A stretch of 64,000 nt of DNA from Saccharofermentans sp. (GTDB taxonomy: Bacteria; Bacillota; Clostridia; Saccharofermentanales; Saccharofermentanaceae): the NCBI GenBank assembly GCA_024688685.1, contig JAILDX010000026.1:20359-84358 (forward strand), written 5' to 3'. Position numbers and translations under genes: made by a program. Below, one piece after another: positions 18,617 through 27,046 of this stretch (position 1 is the first letter of the stretch; every line of letters starts with the position of its first letter). The notes beneath the pieces were generated by a model. The model saw only the letters and a program-made list of their open reading frames with translations, made no database searches and was not told the origin of the DNA.

Positions 18617-18681
18617 TGTCCGCGCAAAATCAACTGTCGTTCCGCGCAATGCGCGGAAATGAGCACTCGTTTGCGCGGACA
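18617..18681. repeat. Compound palindrome: 12-bp outer arms with nested 9-bp hairpin
   Basis: The outer arms TGTCCGCGCAAA (18617-18628) and TTTGCGCGGACA (18670-18681) are perfectly complementary. Inside them lies a second perfect pair, TTCCGCGCA (18640-18648) and TGCGCGGAA (18650-18658). The core CCGCGCA thus occurs four times, twice in each orientation. It is GC-rich unlike the surrounding AT-rich gap. It lies between the DUF4870 terminator and the metY terminator and has no poly-U tail. It resembles REP/BIME-type intergenic elements or a structured RNA. The remaining gap to 18780 holds a weaker pair, GCTACC and GGTAGC, just after it. Confidence 0.75.
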
Positions 18682-18781
18682 GTAATTCTTCAGCTACCAA
18701 GATGCTGATTTTCGATAATCCGGTAGCAGCACTTGCATACCAACTATAATAAAAACTAACATCTGATATTCATTCCCAAGC

Positions 18782-18809
18782 AAAAAACTCCGGCCACGCG
18801 AGCCGGAGT
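18782..18809 (-). terminator. Terminator after metY
   Basis: On the minus strand, ACTCCGGC and GCCGGAGT pair around a 7-base loop and are followed by a run of U. It is about 22 bases past the metY stop. Confidence 0.9.
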
Positions 18810-18830
18810 CTTTGCTTTGATACTTCTTTA

Positions 18831-20111
18831 TCAGATAGCCGCAAATCCTTTTCGAAGGTCTGCGAGGATATCGTCGATGTGCTCTGTACCGATCGAGAGG
18901 CGGATGGTGCCGGGATTGATACCGATGTCAGCCAGCTCCTCAGGTGACAGCTGCGAATGGGTAGTTGTCGCGGGATGGATTACAAGTGACTTAACATCTG
19001 CTACATTTGCGAGAAGCGAGAATATCTCAAGAGCATCAATAAACTTGTGTGCAGCGTCCTGACCGCCCTTTACGTCGAAAGTAAAGATTGAACCGCCGCC
19101 GTTAGGGAAATACTTCTGATAGAGCGCGTTCTGCGGATGATCAGGAAGTGAAGGATGGTTGATCTTCTCAACCTGGGGATGTGCCTTCAGGAACTCGATT
19201 ACCTTCTTTGTATTCTCAGCGTGACGCTCAAGTCTCAGTGACAGAGTCTCGATACCCTGCAGGAGAAGGAATGCGTTGAACGGTGAGATGGAGGCGCCGG
19301 TGTCACGGAGCAGGATAGCTCTTATATATGTGACATATGCAGCAGGTCCTACAACATCAGCGAAAGATATTCCGTGATAGCTGGGGTTGGATTCCGCGAT
19401 AGGTGCAAACTTGCCGGATGCCTTCCAGTCGAACTTGCCGGAGTCAACGATTATGCCGCCGAGTGTCGTGCCGTGACCACCGAGGAACTTTGTTGCTGAA
19501 TGAACAACGATATCAGCACCGTGCTCGATAGGACGGATGAGGTAAGGTGTGCCGAAAGTATTATCGATAACTACCGGGATACCGTTCTTATGAGCGATCT
19601 CTGCAATCGCGTCAATATCAGGAATATCACTGTTTGGATTGCCGAGCGTTTCAAGGAAGACTGCCTTAGTGTTAGGCTTGATCGCTGCCTCTACCTCTGC
19701 GAGGTTGTGGATGTCAACGAATGATGTATCTACTCCGTAAAGCTTCAGTGTGTGTGCAAGAAGATTGTATGAACCGCCGTATATCGTCTTCTGTGCAACG
19801 ATGTGATCTCCTGCCTGTGCGAGAGCTTCCAGAGCATATGTGATGGCTGCTGCGCCTGAAGCAACTGCAAGCGCTGCGATACCGCCTTCGAGTGCTGCTA
19901 CCCTCTTCTCTAATACATCCTGTGTGGAGTTTGTAAGTCTTCCGTATATGTTTCCCGGATCTGCAAGTCCGAATCTTGCTGCTGCGTGTGCTGAGTTGCG
20001 GAAAACGTATGATGTTGTCTGGTAAATAGGTACTGCTCTCGAATCTGTTGCGGGATCGGGCTGTTCCTGGCCTACGTGAAGCTGAAGTGTTTCAAATTTA
20101 TAGTTACTCAT
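18831..20111 (-). CDS. metY: O-acetylhomoserine sulfhydrylase / aminocarboxypropyltransferase
   Basis: A 426-residue Cys/Met-metabolism PLP enzyme. It makes homocysteine from O-acetyl-L-homoserine and sulfide (or methionine from methanethiol). The N-terminus (FETLQLHVGQEQPDPATDSRAVPIYQTTSY), the IYGRLTNST segment and the Schiff-base lysine in VVHSATKFLGGHG support this over cystathionine gamma-synthase. It has its own promoter, an upstream small ORF and a terminator, so it is a separately regulated single gene. No SAM or T-box riboswitch is visible upstream. Confidence 0.94.
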   Translation of the reverse strand: MSNYKFETLQLHVGQEQPDPATDSRAVPIYQTTSYVFRNSAHAAARFGLADPGNIYGRLTNSTQDVLEKRVAALEGGIAALAVASGAAAITYALEALAQAGDHIVAQKTIYGGSYNLLAHTLKLYGVDTSFVDIHNLAEVEAAIKPNTKAVFLETLGNPNSDIPDIDAIAEIAHKNGIPVVIDNTFGTPYLIRPIEHGADIVVHSATKFLGGHGTTLGGIIVDSGKFDWKASGKFAPIAESNPSYHGISFADVVGPAAYVTYIRAILLRDTGASISPFNAFLLLQGIETLSLRLERHAENTKKVIEFLKAHPQVEKINHPSLPDHPQNALYQKYFPNGGGSIFTFDVKGGQDAAHKFIDALEIFSLLANVADVKSLVIHPATTTHSQLSPEELADIGINPGTIRLSIGTEHIDDILADLRKGFAAI

Positions 20112-20169
20112 GATTTTATTCTCCTTTGAAAAAATAGTTATAGATTGAAATGCCTGCAGAAAACCAGGA

Positions 20170-20226
20170 TCACATTCGTCCGCATCTGTAATTCGATCTA
20201 ACTAATCTCTCAAAGTAATTGATCAT
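20170..20226 (-). CDS. Putative 18-residue leader peptide upstream of metY
   Basis: The ORF MINYFERLVRSNYRCGRM starts at an ATG with a good AAGGAG site (20236-20241) and ends with TGA, 58 bases before metY. It lies on the same transcript, about 45 bases after the predicted start site. It has one Cys, a terminal Met and four Arg. Its own strong ribosome binding site and its place between promoter and gene suggest a regulatory upstream ORF acting by attenuation or translational coupling. A short stem (CCTG with CAGG, extendable by ATG with CAT) lies just after the stop codon, but no clean terminator does. Function is inferred. Confidence 0.6.
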   Translation of the reverse strand: MINYFERLVRSNYRCGRM

Positions 20227-20274
20227 GATTTTTATCTCCTTGTTAATTCCTACTTTTCCGATAGGTTTTGTCAT

Positions 20275-20303
20275 ATTCTAACGGTTAGGTCCGGATGTGT
20301 CAA
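20275..20303 (-). promoter_or_regulatory. Sigma-A promoter of the metY transcript
   Basis: On the minus strand, a perfect TTGACA (20298-20303), a 17-base spacer and TAGAAT (20275-20280). The untranslated leader before metY would be about 155 bases and includes the small ORF. The promoter lies directly after the terminator of the preceding operon. Confidence 0.85.
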
Positions 20304-20312
20304 TAGTTTTTT

Positions 20313-20348
20313 GCAAAAAATGAGCCGCTCCTTATCAGGAGCGGCTCA
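20313..20348 (-). terminator. Terminator after the DUF4190 gene
   Basis: TGAGCCGCTCC and GGAGCGGCTCA form an 11-bp stem with a 6-base loop, followed on the minus strand by six U. It ends the four-gene operon that begins at 24365 and isolates metY from it. Confidence 0.92.
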
Positions 20349-20369
20349 AGGGTTTTAATTCCTAACGGA

Positions 20370-20666
20370 TTAGTTCATCATGCTCTGAACCTGTGCCATG
20401 TAGCTAGCATATCCGCCACCAGCAAACATGATGATGAGGCTGATTGCCCAGATTACAAGTGCAATGATACTGATTACGAGACCTGCTGTAGCCTTACCGC
20501 TTGTGTTACCTGCCTTCTTAGCGATGATTGCGAGAATCAAGCCTGCAATAGCACAAGGTGAGCAGCAAAGGAGACCGATAAGTGAGCAAACGAGTGACGC
20601 TGTCGCCTTACCGCTCTCAGGCATCTCTTCAGTCATAACCGTAGTGTTAAAATCCTGATTGTCCAT
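20370..20666 (-). CDS. DUF4190-like small membrane protein
   Basis: A 98-residue protein with a polar N-terminus (MDNQDFNTTV) and two hydrophobic segments at about residues 24-46 and 58-82, separated by KKAGNTSGKATAGLV. The layout (a short glycine-rich linker between two helices beginning GKATASLVCSLIGLL and GKATAGLVISIIAL) fits the DUF4190 family of unknown role. The ATG at 20664-20666 was preferred over a TTG four codons upstream. The ribosome binding site is weak. Last gene of the YfhO-glycosyltransferase operon. Confidence 0.75.
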   Translation of the reverse strand: MDNQDFNTTVMTEEMPESGKATASLVCSLIGLLCCSPCAIAGLILAIIAKKAGNTSGKATAGLVISIIALVIWAISLIIMFAGGGYASYMAQVQSMMN

Positions 20667-20690
20667 AACCAAAACCAACCTTTTGTTTAT

Positions 20691-21074
20691 TTAGACATTA
20701 ACGCCTATGTTTCTGATTATACCAAAAATCATCATTATTGCAAAAATTATATAAATAAGTGCAAGATTCCACTTCGGAAGGTCCTTGTCATTACCTCCCA
20801 TGTAGGTAACGTAGAGTATCTCGCCTCCAATTACCGGCCACAAAAAGAACAGTACCGGGTTGCACTTGAACGCCTCCGCAAAATCGAGTTTAAACAGACT
20901 GAGGAACATGTGCGTTGCTCCGCATGAAGGACAGAGAAATCCGGTTATCTCTCTGAAAAAACAATGGAAAGAGAACCCTGTCAGCTTAATGACAAAGTAA
21001 TAGATGACGCCGGCAACGACGACAGTTATGGCCAAAGCTATTGCCTGCTTTCCACCGCGGCTCAGCCTGCTCAT
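20691..21074 (-). CDS. DUF2752-family membrane protein
   Basis: A 127-residue protein with three hydrophobic segments (about residues 10-30, 62-86 and 98-120). The signature FLCPSCGATHMFLSLFKLDFAEAFKCNPVLF matches the DUF2752 family, whose members carry a CPxCG motif and are of unknown function. The start overlaps the end of the glycosyltransferase gene by four bases. It belongs to an operon with a YfhO protein and a GT2 enzyme and may take part in lipid or glycan handling at the membrane, but that is conjecture. Confidence 0.8.
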   Translation of the reverse strand: MSRLSRGGKQAIALAITVVVAGVIYYFVIKLTGFSFHCFFREITGFLCPSCGATHMFLSLFKLDFAEAFKCNPVLFFLWPVIGGEILYVTYMGGNDKDLPKWNLALIYIIFAIMMIFGIIRNIGVNV

Positions 21075-21781
21075 CTCATTCCCTTCTTGAACTTTCTGAA
21101 ATCACCCAGTGCCTTCCATCCGATCTTGACGATCTTGGGTATATTGATCGAATTGACTCCGCCCTGACGCGGTTTGAAACTGATATCGACAAAATTGTAG
21201 TTCTCGTGATAATAAGCATAGAACGTCGTAAGCATGATGTTGGGGAGATTGTAATCCTCCTCAAAACGCCCGATGTATTTATTGAGCACCGCCGTATTGA
21301 AGATCCTGAACGGGGCATTCGCATCCTTGACCTTAACACCAAAATAAAGTCTCAAAAGGAAACATACAACACTCTCGACAAAAGCTCTGGACTTGCCGTC
21401 TCCCCTGTTTACACGGCGTCCGAAGATCGCATCGTATGCATTTCTCATCTCCCAGAATGACTTGAACTCTTCGGGATCAGTCTGTCCGTCAGAGTCTGTC
21501 TGGAAAACATAATCCGCACCATGGTCGATCGCGTATTTATAAAGAGCGATTACCTTGGGGCCATGCTGCTTCAGTGTATCGGGATATGCGACCAGCTGGG
21601 GATACCCGTTCTCACGAAGTCCTTCAATTATCTCGTGTGTCTTGTCAACACTTCCACTGTCAGCAATTACAAGACGGGAATCCTCAGAACCGAAAGTGAG
21701 GACCGGATACCACTGTCTTATAACAGCTTCCATATTCTCCTCTTCATTGTATGCCGGCATTACTACGTATAAGGTGTCCAT
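21071..21781 (-). CDS. GT2-family glycosyltransferase
   Basis: A 236-residue GT-A fold sugar transferase of the dolichyl-phosphate-mannose-synthase-like group. The start TLYVVMPAYNEEENMEAVI and the metal-binding QTDSDGQTDPEE are typical. It has no C-terminal membrane helices and so may need a partner. The ATG at 21781 has AGGAGC upstream and lies one base after the YfhO stop. YfhO and DUF2752 flank it in one operon, so it could attach sugar to a membrane lipid carrier for YfhO. The sugar is unknown. Confidence 0.85.
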   Translation of the reverse strand: MDTLYVVMPAYNEEENMEAVIRQWYPVLTFGSEDSRLVIADSGSVDKTHEIIEGLRENGYPQLVAYPDTLKQHGPKVIALYKYAIDHGADYVFQTDSDGQTDPEEFKSFWEMRNAYDAIFGRRVNRGDGKSRAFVESVVCFLLRLYFGVKVKDANAPFRIFNTAVLNKYIGRFEEDYNLPNIMLTTFYAYYHENYNFVDISFKPRQGGVNSINIPKIVKIGWKALGDFRKFKKGMR

Positions 21782-21782
21782 A

Positions 21783-24365
21783 TCAGCTCCTGATCTTTTT
21801 GTCTTTTCTGATTTTACCACAGATCATATACCCTGCAAAAACAAGAACTCCGGCCGCACTCAGTATGAGACCTGCAGTGTAATCACCCTCATATCTGAAC
21901 TCCACACTGTGGTGCCCTGCGGGAACCTTAACTGCCATATACTGGATGTTAGCCTGAATAACCTCTGCCTCAGCTCCGTCAATATATGCCTTCCAATGCT
22001 CAGAATACGGAGTTGCCACAACATAATACTTCTCATCTTCACTGCCGGTATCGAAACCGATCACCGTACCCCTGTCTTCCGTCCTGATAACCTCAGGGGA
22101 ATCCTCAAACCTCTTCTGCAGGTTTTCACGCGCCATGTCCATATCGATGCAGGCAACGCTTAAGTCACATGTATACGGAGTGTTTGCTTCTGCCTGAAGT
22201 ACGATTTCATTGACCGCTTCCCCGTGCCATCCCATATTGAGAACAAACAGGTGTCTGTCATTAAACCAGTTGGATAACGTATAGTACTGCAGAGCATAAT
22301 CCTCATCAGTGCCTGAGATGCCTGCCCACAGTGTCAGGAACTCATCGACACTGTCGCAGTTCAGTCCGTCAAAGATGAGATATGTCTCACTGTTCTCCCT
22401 GCCCTCAAAAGATATCGTTGTCTTTCCGCTTTCATCCTTGCTGATATCGCAGCCGACCTTCCCTGACTCAAGTTCGCAGGAAGCCTGATCAGCATATTCA
22501 TCCGGAACAACAAGCTTATCTGTGATCAGGATCTGTCTGTCGACCGGGTTCAGTTCATTCCAGTAACTCTCGCTGACAGATGAATCGTATGTATAGACCA
22601 AAGAAGTATTTATATCATCTCTGTATATGGTATATCCGACATCAATGTGTTCTCCGGGTGTGTATCCGTAAGGAAGCGGATTACGTCTTATATCGGACTG
22701 GGCGTAGTACGTGCATCCTGCAAGATTGAGAGGGATCGCTGCCGCATTATATCCGCTGTAATAATAGAGTCTGTATTCCGGCGATCCTATATCAGATCTG
22801 AACCGGCCGACGTACGGATTTGCGTTGCTCCAGTAGAACTGCGTTGATGATACCTGTGCGATCGGAGAAACGTTTTCTGTGAGGATATCACCCGAATATC
22901 TGACAGTGCTGTCTTCTTCCAGAGATGCAATGTGCTGAGCCTCATTGTAATTGTAATAGATATCAAGCCATGGCGAAGATGCAAACTGCTCCATCCACGA
23001 AGAGTTATACAGGATCATCAGAGTCAGCTGCGATATTATTACGCCGGCCGGCAGAATATAACCTGCAGCCTTACCCTTCTTTATGAAGAACAGCATCAGG
23101 AATAAGGCTGCTCCCTCCACCGTCATCACTATTCCGGACACACTTTCCATATATATGCTTCCGGCGAGACATACTGCCGAGATAATACTCAGGATAATAA
23201 GATCCTTCACACTGAATGCCGAAAACTCTTCCCACAAAACTACCAGACCCACACTGCATACGAGAGGGATCGCGAAAGCCCATCTGTTGCTCGGATAAGC
23301 AAATCCGTTAAGAATGGAACCGAATATGGGGAAAAGAAGAATGATCCCGCTGATCGCTAAGAAAGCCTTAAGCAGTACATTTCCCTTGCGTGCGAAGGCC
23401 AGATATATAGCGGCAAGTCCCGGCAGACCCACACCGATAAAGAGATAATAGGACCAGTATCCTGACACCAGCGACTGCGGTAAAGACAGATAGTATGTCA
23501 GCGGATAGAAGATCCCCAGGTTTCCGCCTCCTACCCTGGAATCGGAGAGAAACACTTTCGCGACCGGGTAGAGAATGATGCATCCCATGAGAAGACCTGT
23601 AACAGACTCCAGTGCAATGACAGCCAGTCTGGTGAGTATATTTTTTATATCTTTTTTATACAGGACAACGAGCCTCACTGCCACATAGATAACAGTCAGC
23701 ACAACCATGATGTAGAAGAAGTAGAGATTCGTCAGGGCGCAGATAAAAACGACGACCGCCATGAATCCGCGCTTCTTCCCGGCAATGATGAACTCAACTC
23801 CGCAAAGGAGCAGCGGCAGGAGTATCATCGGCATAACAAAGAACGGGTGCCTTGTAGACATATAGACTATCCAGCCCGAGAACGTGTAGAGGACTGCACC
23901 TGCAGTGACCGCGCTGTCCGAAGCCTTTGCTGCCAGTGAACCTCCGTCAAAGCTCTTGACGAAATACATAAAGGAAAGACCGGACAATATCATCCTGATA
24001 TAGATTATCAGCTCATAGCAGATATACATTTTGTCACTGCTGAAGAAAACACTTAACAGTGCAAGCGGATCACCGATGCAGTAGTAGTGGAAAACAGCAA
24101 GTATATCGCTTCCCTCACCTATCGCAAGATCCCATTTGGGAAACGTAAAGTCTCCCTGAAAGATCCCGCTCAGTATCTCCCTGAGATATGCCGAGTAATA
24201 TGTCAGAGCAGACAGATGCTGCGAGGCACCGTCCAAATACCACACATACACTCTTCCATTAAGCATTATCAGGATCTTAAGTGTGAGCAGGAAAATGACC
24301 ATGACCAGCATGTAATAAAAGAGCGGCCGGTTCTTTATCTTTATTTCTATATTCCTGTTATTCAT
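21783..24365 (-). CDS. YfhO-family polytopic membrane protein (copy 1)
   Basis: 860 residues with about 13 hydrophobic helices in the N-terminal half and a large extracellular domain from about residue 450, ending in a final helix near 830-850. The opening VWYLDGASQHLSALTYYSAYLREILSG and the acidic loop are typical of YfhO. YfhO in Bacillus/Staphylococcus is linked to glycosylation of lipoteichoic acid. It is followed by a glycosyltransferase in the same operon. The -10 box ends 6 bases before the ATG and there is no Shine-Dalgarno sequence, which suggests leaderless translation. Confidence 0.88.
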   Translation of the reverse strand: MNNRNIEIKIKNRPLFYYMLVMVIFLLTLKILIMLNGRVYVWYLDGASQHLSALTYYSAYLREILSGIFQGDFTFPKWDLAIGEGSDILAVFHYYCIGDPLALLSVFFSSDKMYICYELIIYIRMILSGLSFMYFVKSFDGGSLAAKASDSAVTAGAVLYTFSGWIVYMSTRHPFFVMPMILLPLLLCGVEFIIAGKKRGFMAVVVFICALTNLYFFYIMVVLTVIYVAVRLVVLYKKDIKNILTRLAVIALESVTGLLMGCIILYPVAKVFLSDSRVGGGNLGIFYPLTYYLSLPQSLVSGYWSYYLFIGVGLPGLAAIYLAFARKGNVLLKAFLAISGIILLFPIFGSILNGFAYPSNRWAFAIPLVCSVGLVVLWEEFSAFSVKDLIILSIISAVCLAGSIYMESVSGIVMTVEGAALFLMLFFIKKGKAAGYILPAGVIISQLTLMILYNSSWMEQFASSPWLDIYYNYNEAQHIASLEEDSTVRYSGDILTENVSPIAQVSSTQFYWSNANPYVGRFRSDIGSPEYRLYYYSGYNAAAIPLNLAGCTYYAQSDIRRNPLPYGYTPGEHIDVGYTIYRDDINTSLVYTYDSSVSESYWNELNPVDRQILITDKLVVPDEYADQASCELESGKVGCDISKDESGKTTISFEGRENSETYLIFDGLNCDSVDEFLTLWAGISGTDEDYALQYYTLSNWFNDRHLFVLNMGWHGEAVNEIVLQAEANTPYTCDLSVACIDMDMARENLQKRFEDSPEVIRTEDRGTVIGFDTGSEDEKYYVVATPYSEHWKAYIDGAEAEVIQANIQYMAVKVPAGHHSVEFRYEGDYTAGLILSAAGVLVFAGYMICGKIRKDKKIRS

Positions 24366-24371
24366 AAAACC

Positions 24372-24377
24372 ATTATA
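24372..24377 (-). promoter_or_regulatory. -10 box of YfhO copy 1, placed for leaderless transcription
   Basis: A perfect TATAAT on the minus strand ends 6 bases before the YfhO ATG (24365). No -35 near consensus was seen. Confidence 0.5.
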
Positions 24378-24390
24378 TCATCTATCACTT

Positions 24391-24414
24391 TAGACATGCG
24401 GGGCTTTTTGTCTA
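24391..24414. promoter_or_regulatory. Inverted repeat in the YfhO/YhgE divergent region, possible operator
   Basis: TAGACA (24391-24396) and TGTCTA (24409-24414) are perfectly inverted with a 12-base gap. The site lies between the two divergent genes. A TetR regulator encoded just after the YhgE gene is a candidate ligand. Arms are short, so chance is possible. Confidence 0.35.
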
Positions 24415-24477
24415 TTGAGACACATGTTGTCCGGGACTACCATAATCCCAGTTAACAAAGCAAAAGGAGTGATAGAA

Positions 24478-26943
24478 ATGGTAAAGAAAGAATGGAGCAG
24501 ATTGATCCACAATCCTGTCCTGATCATCGTCCTTCTGGCGATAATCCTGATTCCTTCCATCTATGCAGGTTTTTTCCTCGCATCCATGTGGGATCCGTAT
24601 GGCGAACTGGACAAGCTCCCGGTAGCTGTGGTCAATCTCGATCAGCCTGTCGAATACGAAGGAAAGACCCTTACAGTGGGCAACGACCTTGTCGATAAGC
24701 TTAAGGAAGACATGTCTCTCAACTTCACTTTCACAGACTATGACACTGCAGAGAAAGGCCTCGAGGACGGCAAATACTACATGGTTGTAACTATCCCCGA
24801 GAATTTCTCTTACTGCGCATCCACGGTAATGGAAGATGAACCTCAGAAAATGCTTCTCAAGTACGAAACAAACCCCGCCACAAACTATGTAGCCATGAAG
24901 CTTTCCGAATCGGCGATGACAAAGATCCAGCTGAGCCTTGAGGAGAAAGTTACGGAGACCTACACGAGGTCTGTTTTTGAAAAGCTGGACGACATCGGTA
25001 CAGGTTTCACAGACGCCGCAGACGGTGCGGACCGCCTCCTCGACGGTGAGATGCAGTTAACAGACGGCGTAACAGAGCTTAATGACGGTGCGTCGAGACT
25101 GGCTGAAGGTGCAGGCAATCTGTCAGACGGTGCAGTAAGGCTCAACAACGGTATCAGAACACTCGACAACGGAATTAAAGATTACCTTGAAGGAACAACT
25201 TCTATTCAGCAGGGTTCCCTCTCATTAAAGAACGGGCTTGCTGATCTCGGAAACGGTGCTTCAATAGTTTCTTCAGGAGCGTCTGATCTGGCATCCGGAA
25301 CAGCACAGCTGTCTTCCGGCGCAGGTGCTGTATCACAGGGCGCTTCTGATCTTTCCAACGGGATCAATAATCTTGCATCACAGCTTCCTGCCTTAGCAAA
25401 CGGTATCAACAGTCTTGCTTCCGGTTCTTCAAATCTCAATACAGGTATCGCAGCATATACAAGCGGCGTCAGTGATGCCGATGAAGGTGCTGCTCAGCTC
25501 GCAGGCGGTATGGCTCAGCTGTCAGGCGGCGTGGCTCAGTTGTCGCAGTCTTCCGAACAGATTTCGGGAAACATCAGCAGCATCTGTCAGATGGCATCTG
25601 CCATAAAGACATATGGAGAGGCTTCGCCGTACTCCATGGATGATCTTGTCAATGCACTGAACAGTCTCAATGCAGGATATACAACATTTAACAGCTCACT
25701 CGGGCAGATAAACACATCATCGGCCGCTCTTTCTGAAGGTGCTTCCTCACTTAAGGCCGGACTCGATACACTGGACAGCAGCAGCGGCGCGCTCATCGCA
25801 GGCGCTTCTGCGGTAAGTACAGGCGCATCACAGATCAACAGCAGGATACCAGCTCTTTCACAGGGTGTATCACAGCTCGCATCCGGTGCATCTTCCCTGT
25901 CTTCAGGAGCTGCCGGTGTAGCAGCAGGAGCATCTCAGGTCAACACCGGTGCTCAGAATCTCGCACAGGGTGCAGAAAGCCTCAGCGAGGGTGCCGGCAG
26001 TGCTGCTGACGGAGCAAACAGACTTTATGACGGAGTCAACTCTCTGGTATCACATAACGACGCAATCAGCAGTGGATTCTCAAGCATCTCTTCAGGCGCA
26101 TCCCGGCTTTCAGATGGTGCTGCAGATCTTCATACAGGTTCCGATGAACTTGCGAACGGAACCAATACGCTTGCAGATTCGCTCCCTGAATTATCAGACG
26201 GAACTACTGAACTCCGCGATGCTCTCGCTGACGGTGCTGACAGCATCAATAACACGAACAAAGCTGATGCCAATGCAGAGATGTTCGCAAGCCCTGTATC
26301 TCTGGAAGAAACAAAAATTACTAACGTAAATGATAACGGTCACGCAATGGCTGCATACATGATGTCAGTAGGTCTCTGGGTTGCATCTCTCGCTTTCTGT
26401 CTGATGTATCCTCTGACAAAGCATGACGGCATCACATCCGGATTCAAGTGGTGGCTGAGCAAGGCAAGTGTGCTCTACCCTATGGCTATCCTCCAGGCGG
26501 TGATACTCGTAGCAGTACTTCACTTCACTCTTGGCTTTGAACCTGCAAGAATAGGTCAGACTGTATTTGTAGCATGCCTGACGTCCATAGCATTCATGTC
26601 GATCATGTATTACTTCAACGTGCTGCTCGGCAAGGTAGGTTCATTCCTCATGCTGATCTTTATGGTGCTTCAGCTCGCAGGATCCGCAGGAACATATCCT
26701 ATAGAGGTATCTGGGCCTCTGGCTCAGGGTCTTAACAGGTTCATGCCGTTTACATATACAGTCCAGGCATTCAGAAGCGCCATCGGCGGAGGCGAGCCCT
26801 TCCCTGTATGCGTAAGGATCCTCGTCGGAATCTTCGCTGTATCCTCTGTGCTTACTATAGTTCTGTTCCTCATCAGAGGCAGAAAGGAACACGAAGGAAG
26901 GACTGATCTTTATCACTGGATGGAAGAAAGAGGATTTGCTTGA
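24478..26943 (+). CDS. YhgE/Pip-family membrane protein (ABC-2-type fold)
   Basis: 821 residues. One N-terminal membrane helix (about 15-37) is followed by a conserved PVAVVNLDQPVEYEG segment and a long periplasm-side region. Residues about 170-600 are built of dozens of short repeats of the type LxxGAxxLxxG, probably a coiled-coil stalk. Five C-terminal helices (about 630-800) resemble ABC-2 permeases. The family includes the phage infection protein Pip and relatives of type VII secretion EsaA. The ATG at 24478 has AAAGGAG upstream. A TetR regulator follows, and the two probably form a regulated pair. Confidence 0.9.
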   Translation: MVKKEWSRLIHNPVLIIVLLAIILIPSIYAGFFLASMWDPYGELDKLPVAVVNLDQPVEYEGKTLTVGNDLVDKLKEDMSLNFTFTDYDTAEKGLEDGKYYMVVTIPENFSYCASTVMEDEPQKMLLKYETNPATNYVAMKLSESAMTKIQLSLEEKVTETYTRSVFEKLDDIGTGFTDAADGADRLLDGEMQLTDGVTELNDGASRLAEGAGNLSDGAVRLNNGIRTLDNGIKDYLEGTTSIQQGSLSLKNGLADLGNGASIVSSGASDLASGTAQLSSGAGAVSQGASDLSNGINNLASQLPALANGINSLASGSSNLNTGIAAYTSGVSDADEGAAQLAGGMAQLSGGVAQLSQSSEQISGNISSICQMASAIKTYGEASPYSMDDLVNALNSLNAGYTTFNSSLGQINTSSAALSEGASSLKAGLDTLDSSSGALIAGASAVSTGASQINSRIPALSQGVSQLASGASSLSSGAAGVAAGASQVNTGAQNLAQGAESLSEGAGSAADGANRLYDGVNSLVSHNDAISSGFSSISSGASRLSDGAADLHTGSDELANGTNTLADSLPELSDGTTELRDALADGADSINNTNKADANAEMFASPVSLEETKITNVNDNGHAMAAYMMSVGLWVASLAFCLMYPLTKHDGITSGFKWWLSKASVLYPMAILQAVILVAVLHFTLGFEPARIGQTVFVACLTSIAFMSIMYYFNVLLGKVGSFLMLIFMVLQLAGSAGTYPIEVSGPLAQGLNRFMPFTYTVQAFRSAIGGGEPFPVCVRILVGIFAVSSVLTIVLFLIRGRKEHEGRTDLYHWMEERGFA

Positions 26944-26978
26944 TCTGAGCCTTTCATTTATCATTCATTTCTTTTTGC

Positions 26979-27014
26979 AAAAGGCACTTAAGACCCCGGT
27001 CTTAAGTGCCTTTT
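26979..27014 (+). terminator. Terminator after the YhgE gene
   Basis: Perfect 17-bp inverted repeat AAAAGGCACTTAAGACC / GGTCTTAAGTGCCTTTT with a 2-base centre, followed by GATTTTT. It is symmetrical enough to work in both directions. Confidence 0.92.
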
Positions 27015-27040
27015 GATTTTTGTCAGATTTCCTTTACAAT
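27013..27040 (+). promoter_or_regulatory. Promoter of the TetR gene, placed for leaderless transcription
   Basis: TTGATT (27013-27018), 16-base spacer, TACAAT (27035-27040). The ATG is 6 bases after the -10 box, so transcription would start at the initiation codon. There is no ribosome binding site. Confidence 0.55.
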
Positions 27041-27046
27041 TAGGTT

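Noticed and set aside
20112..20275. SAM or T-box riboswitch in front of metY
   Set aside because: No consensus of the SAM-I core or T-box sequence and no strong terminator was seen. The region contains a small ORF instead.
25000..26270. DNA tandem repeat or CRISPR-like array inside the YhgE gene
   Set aside because: The repetition is in the protein (LxxGA-type) with variable codons. There are no regular identical DNA units or spacers.
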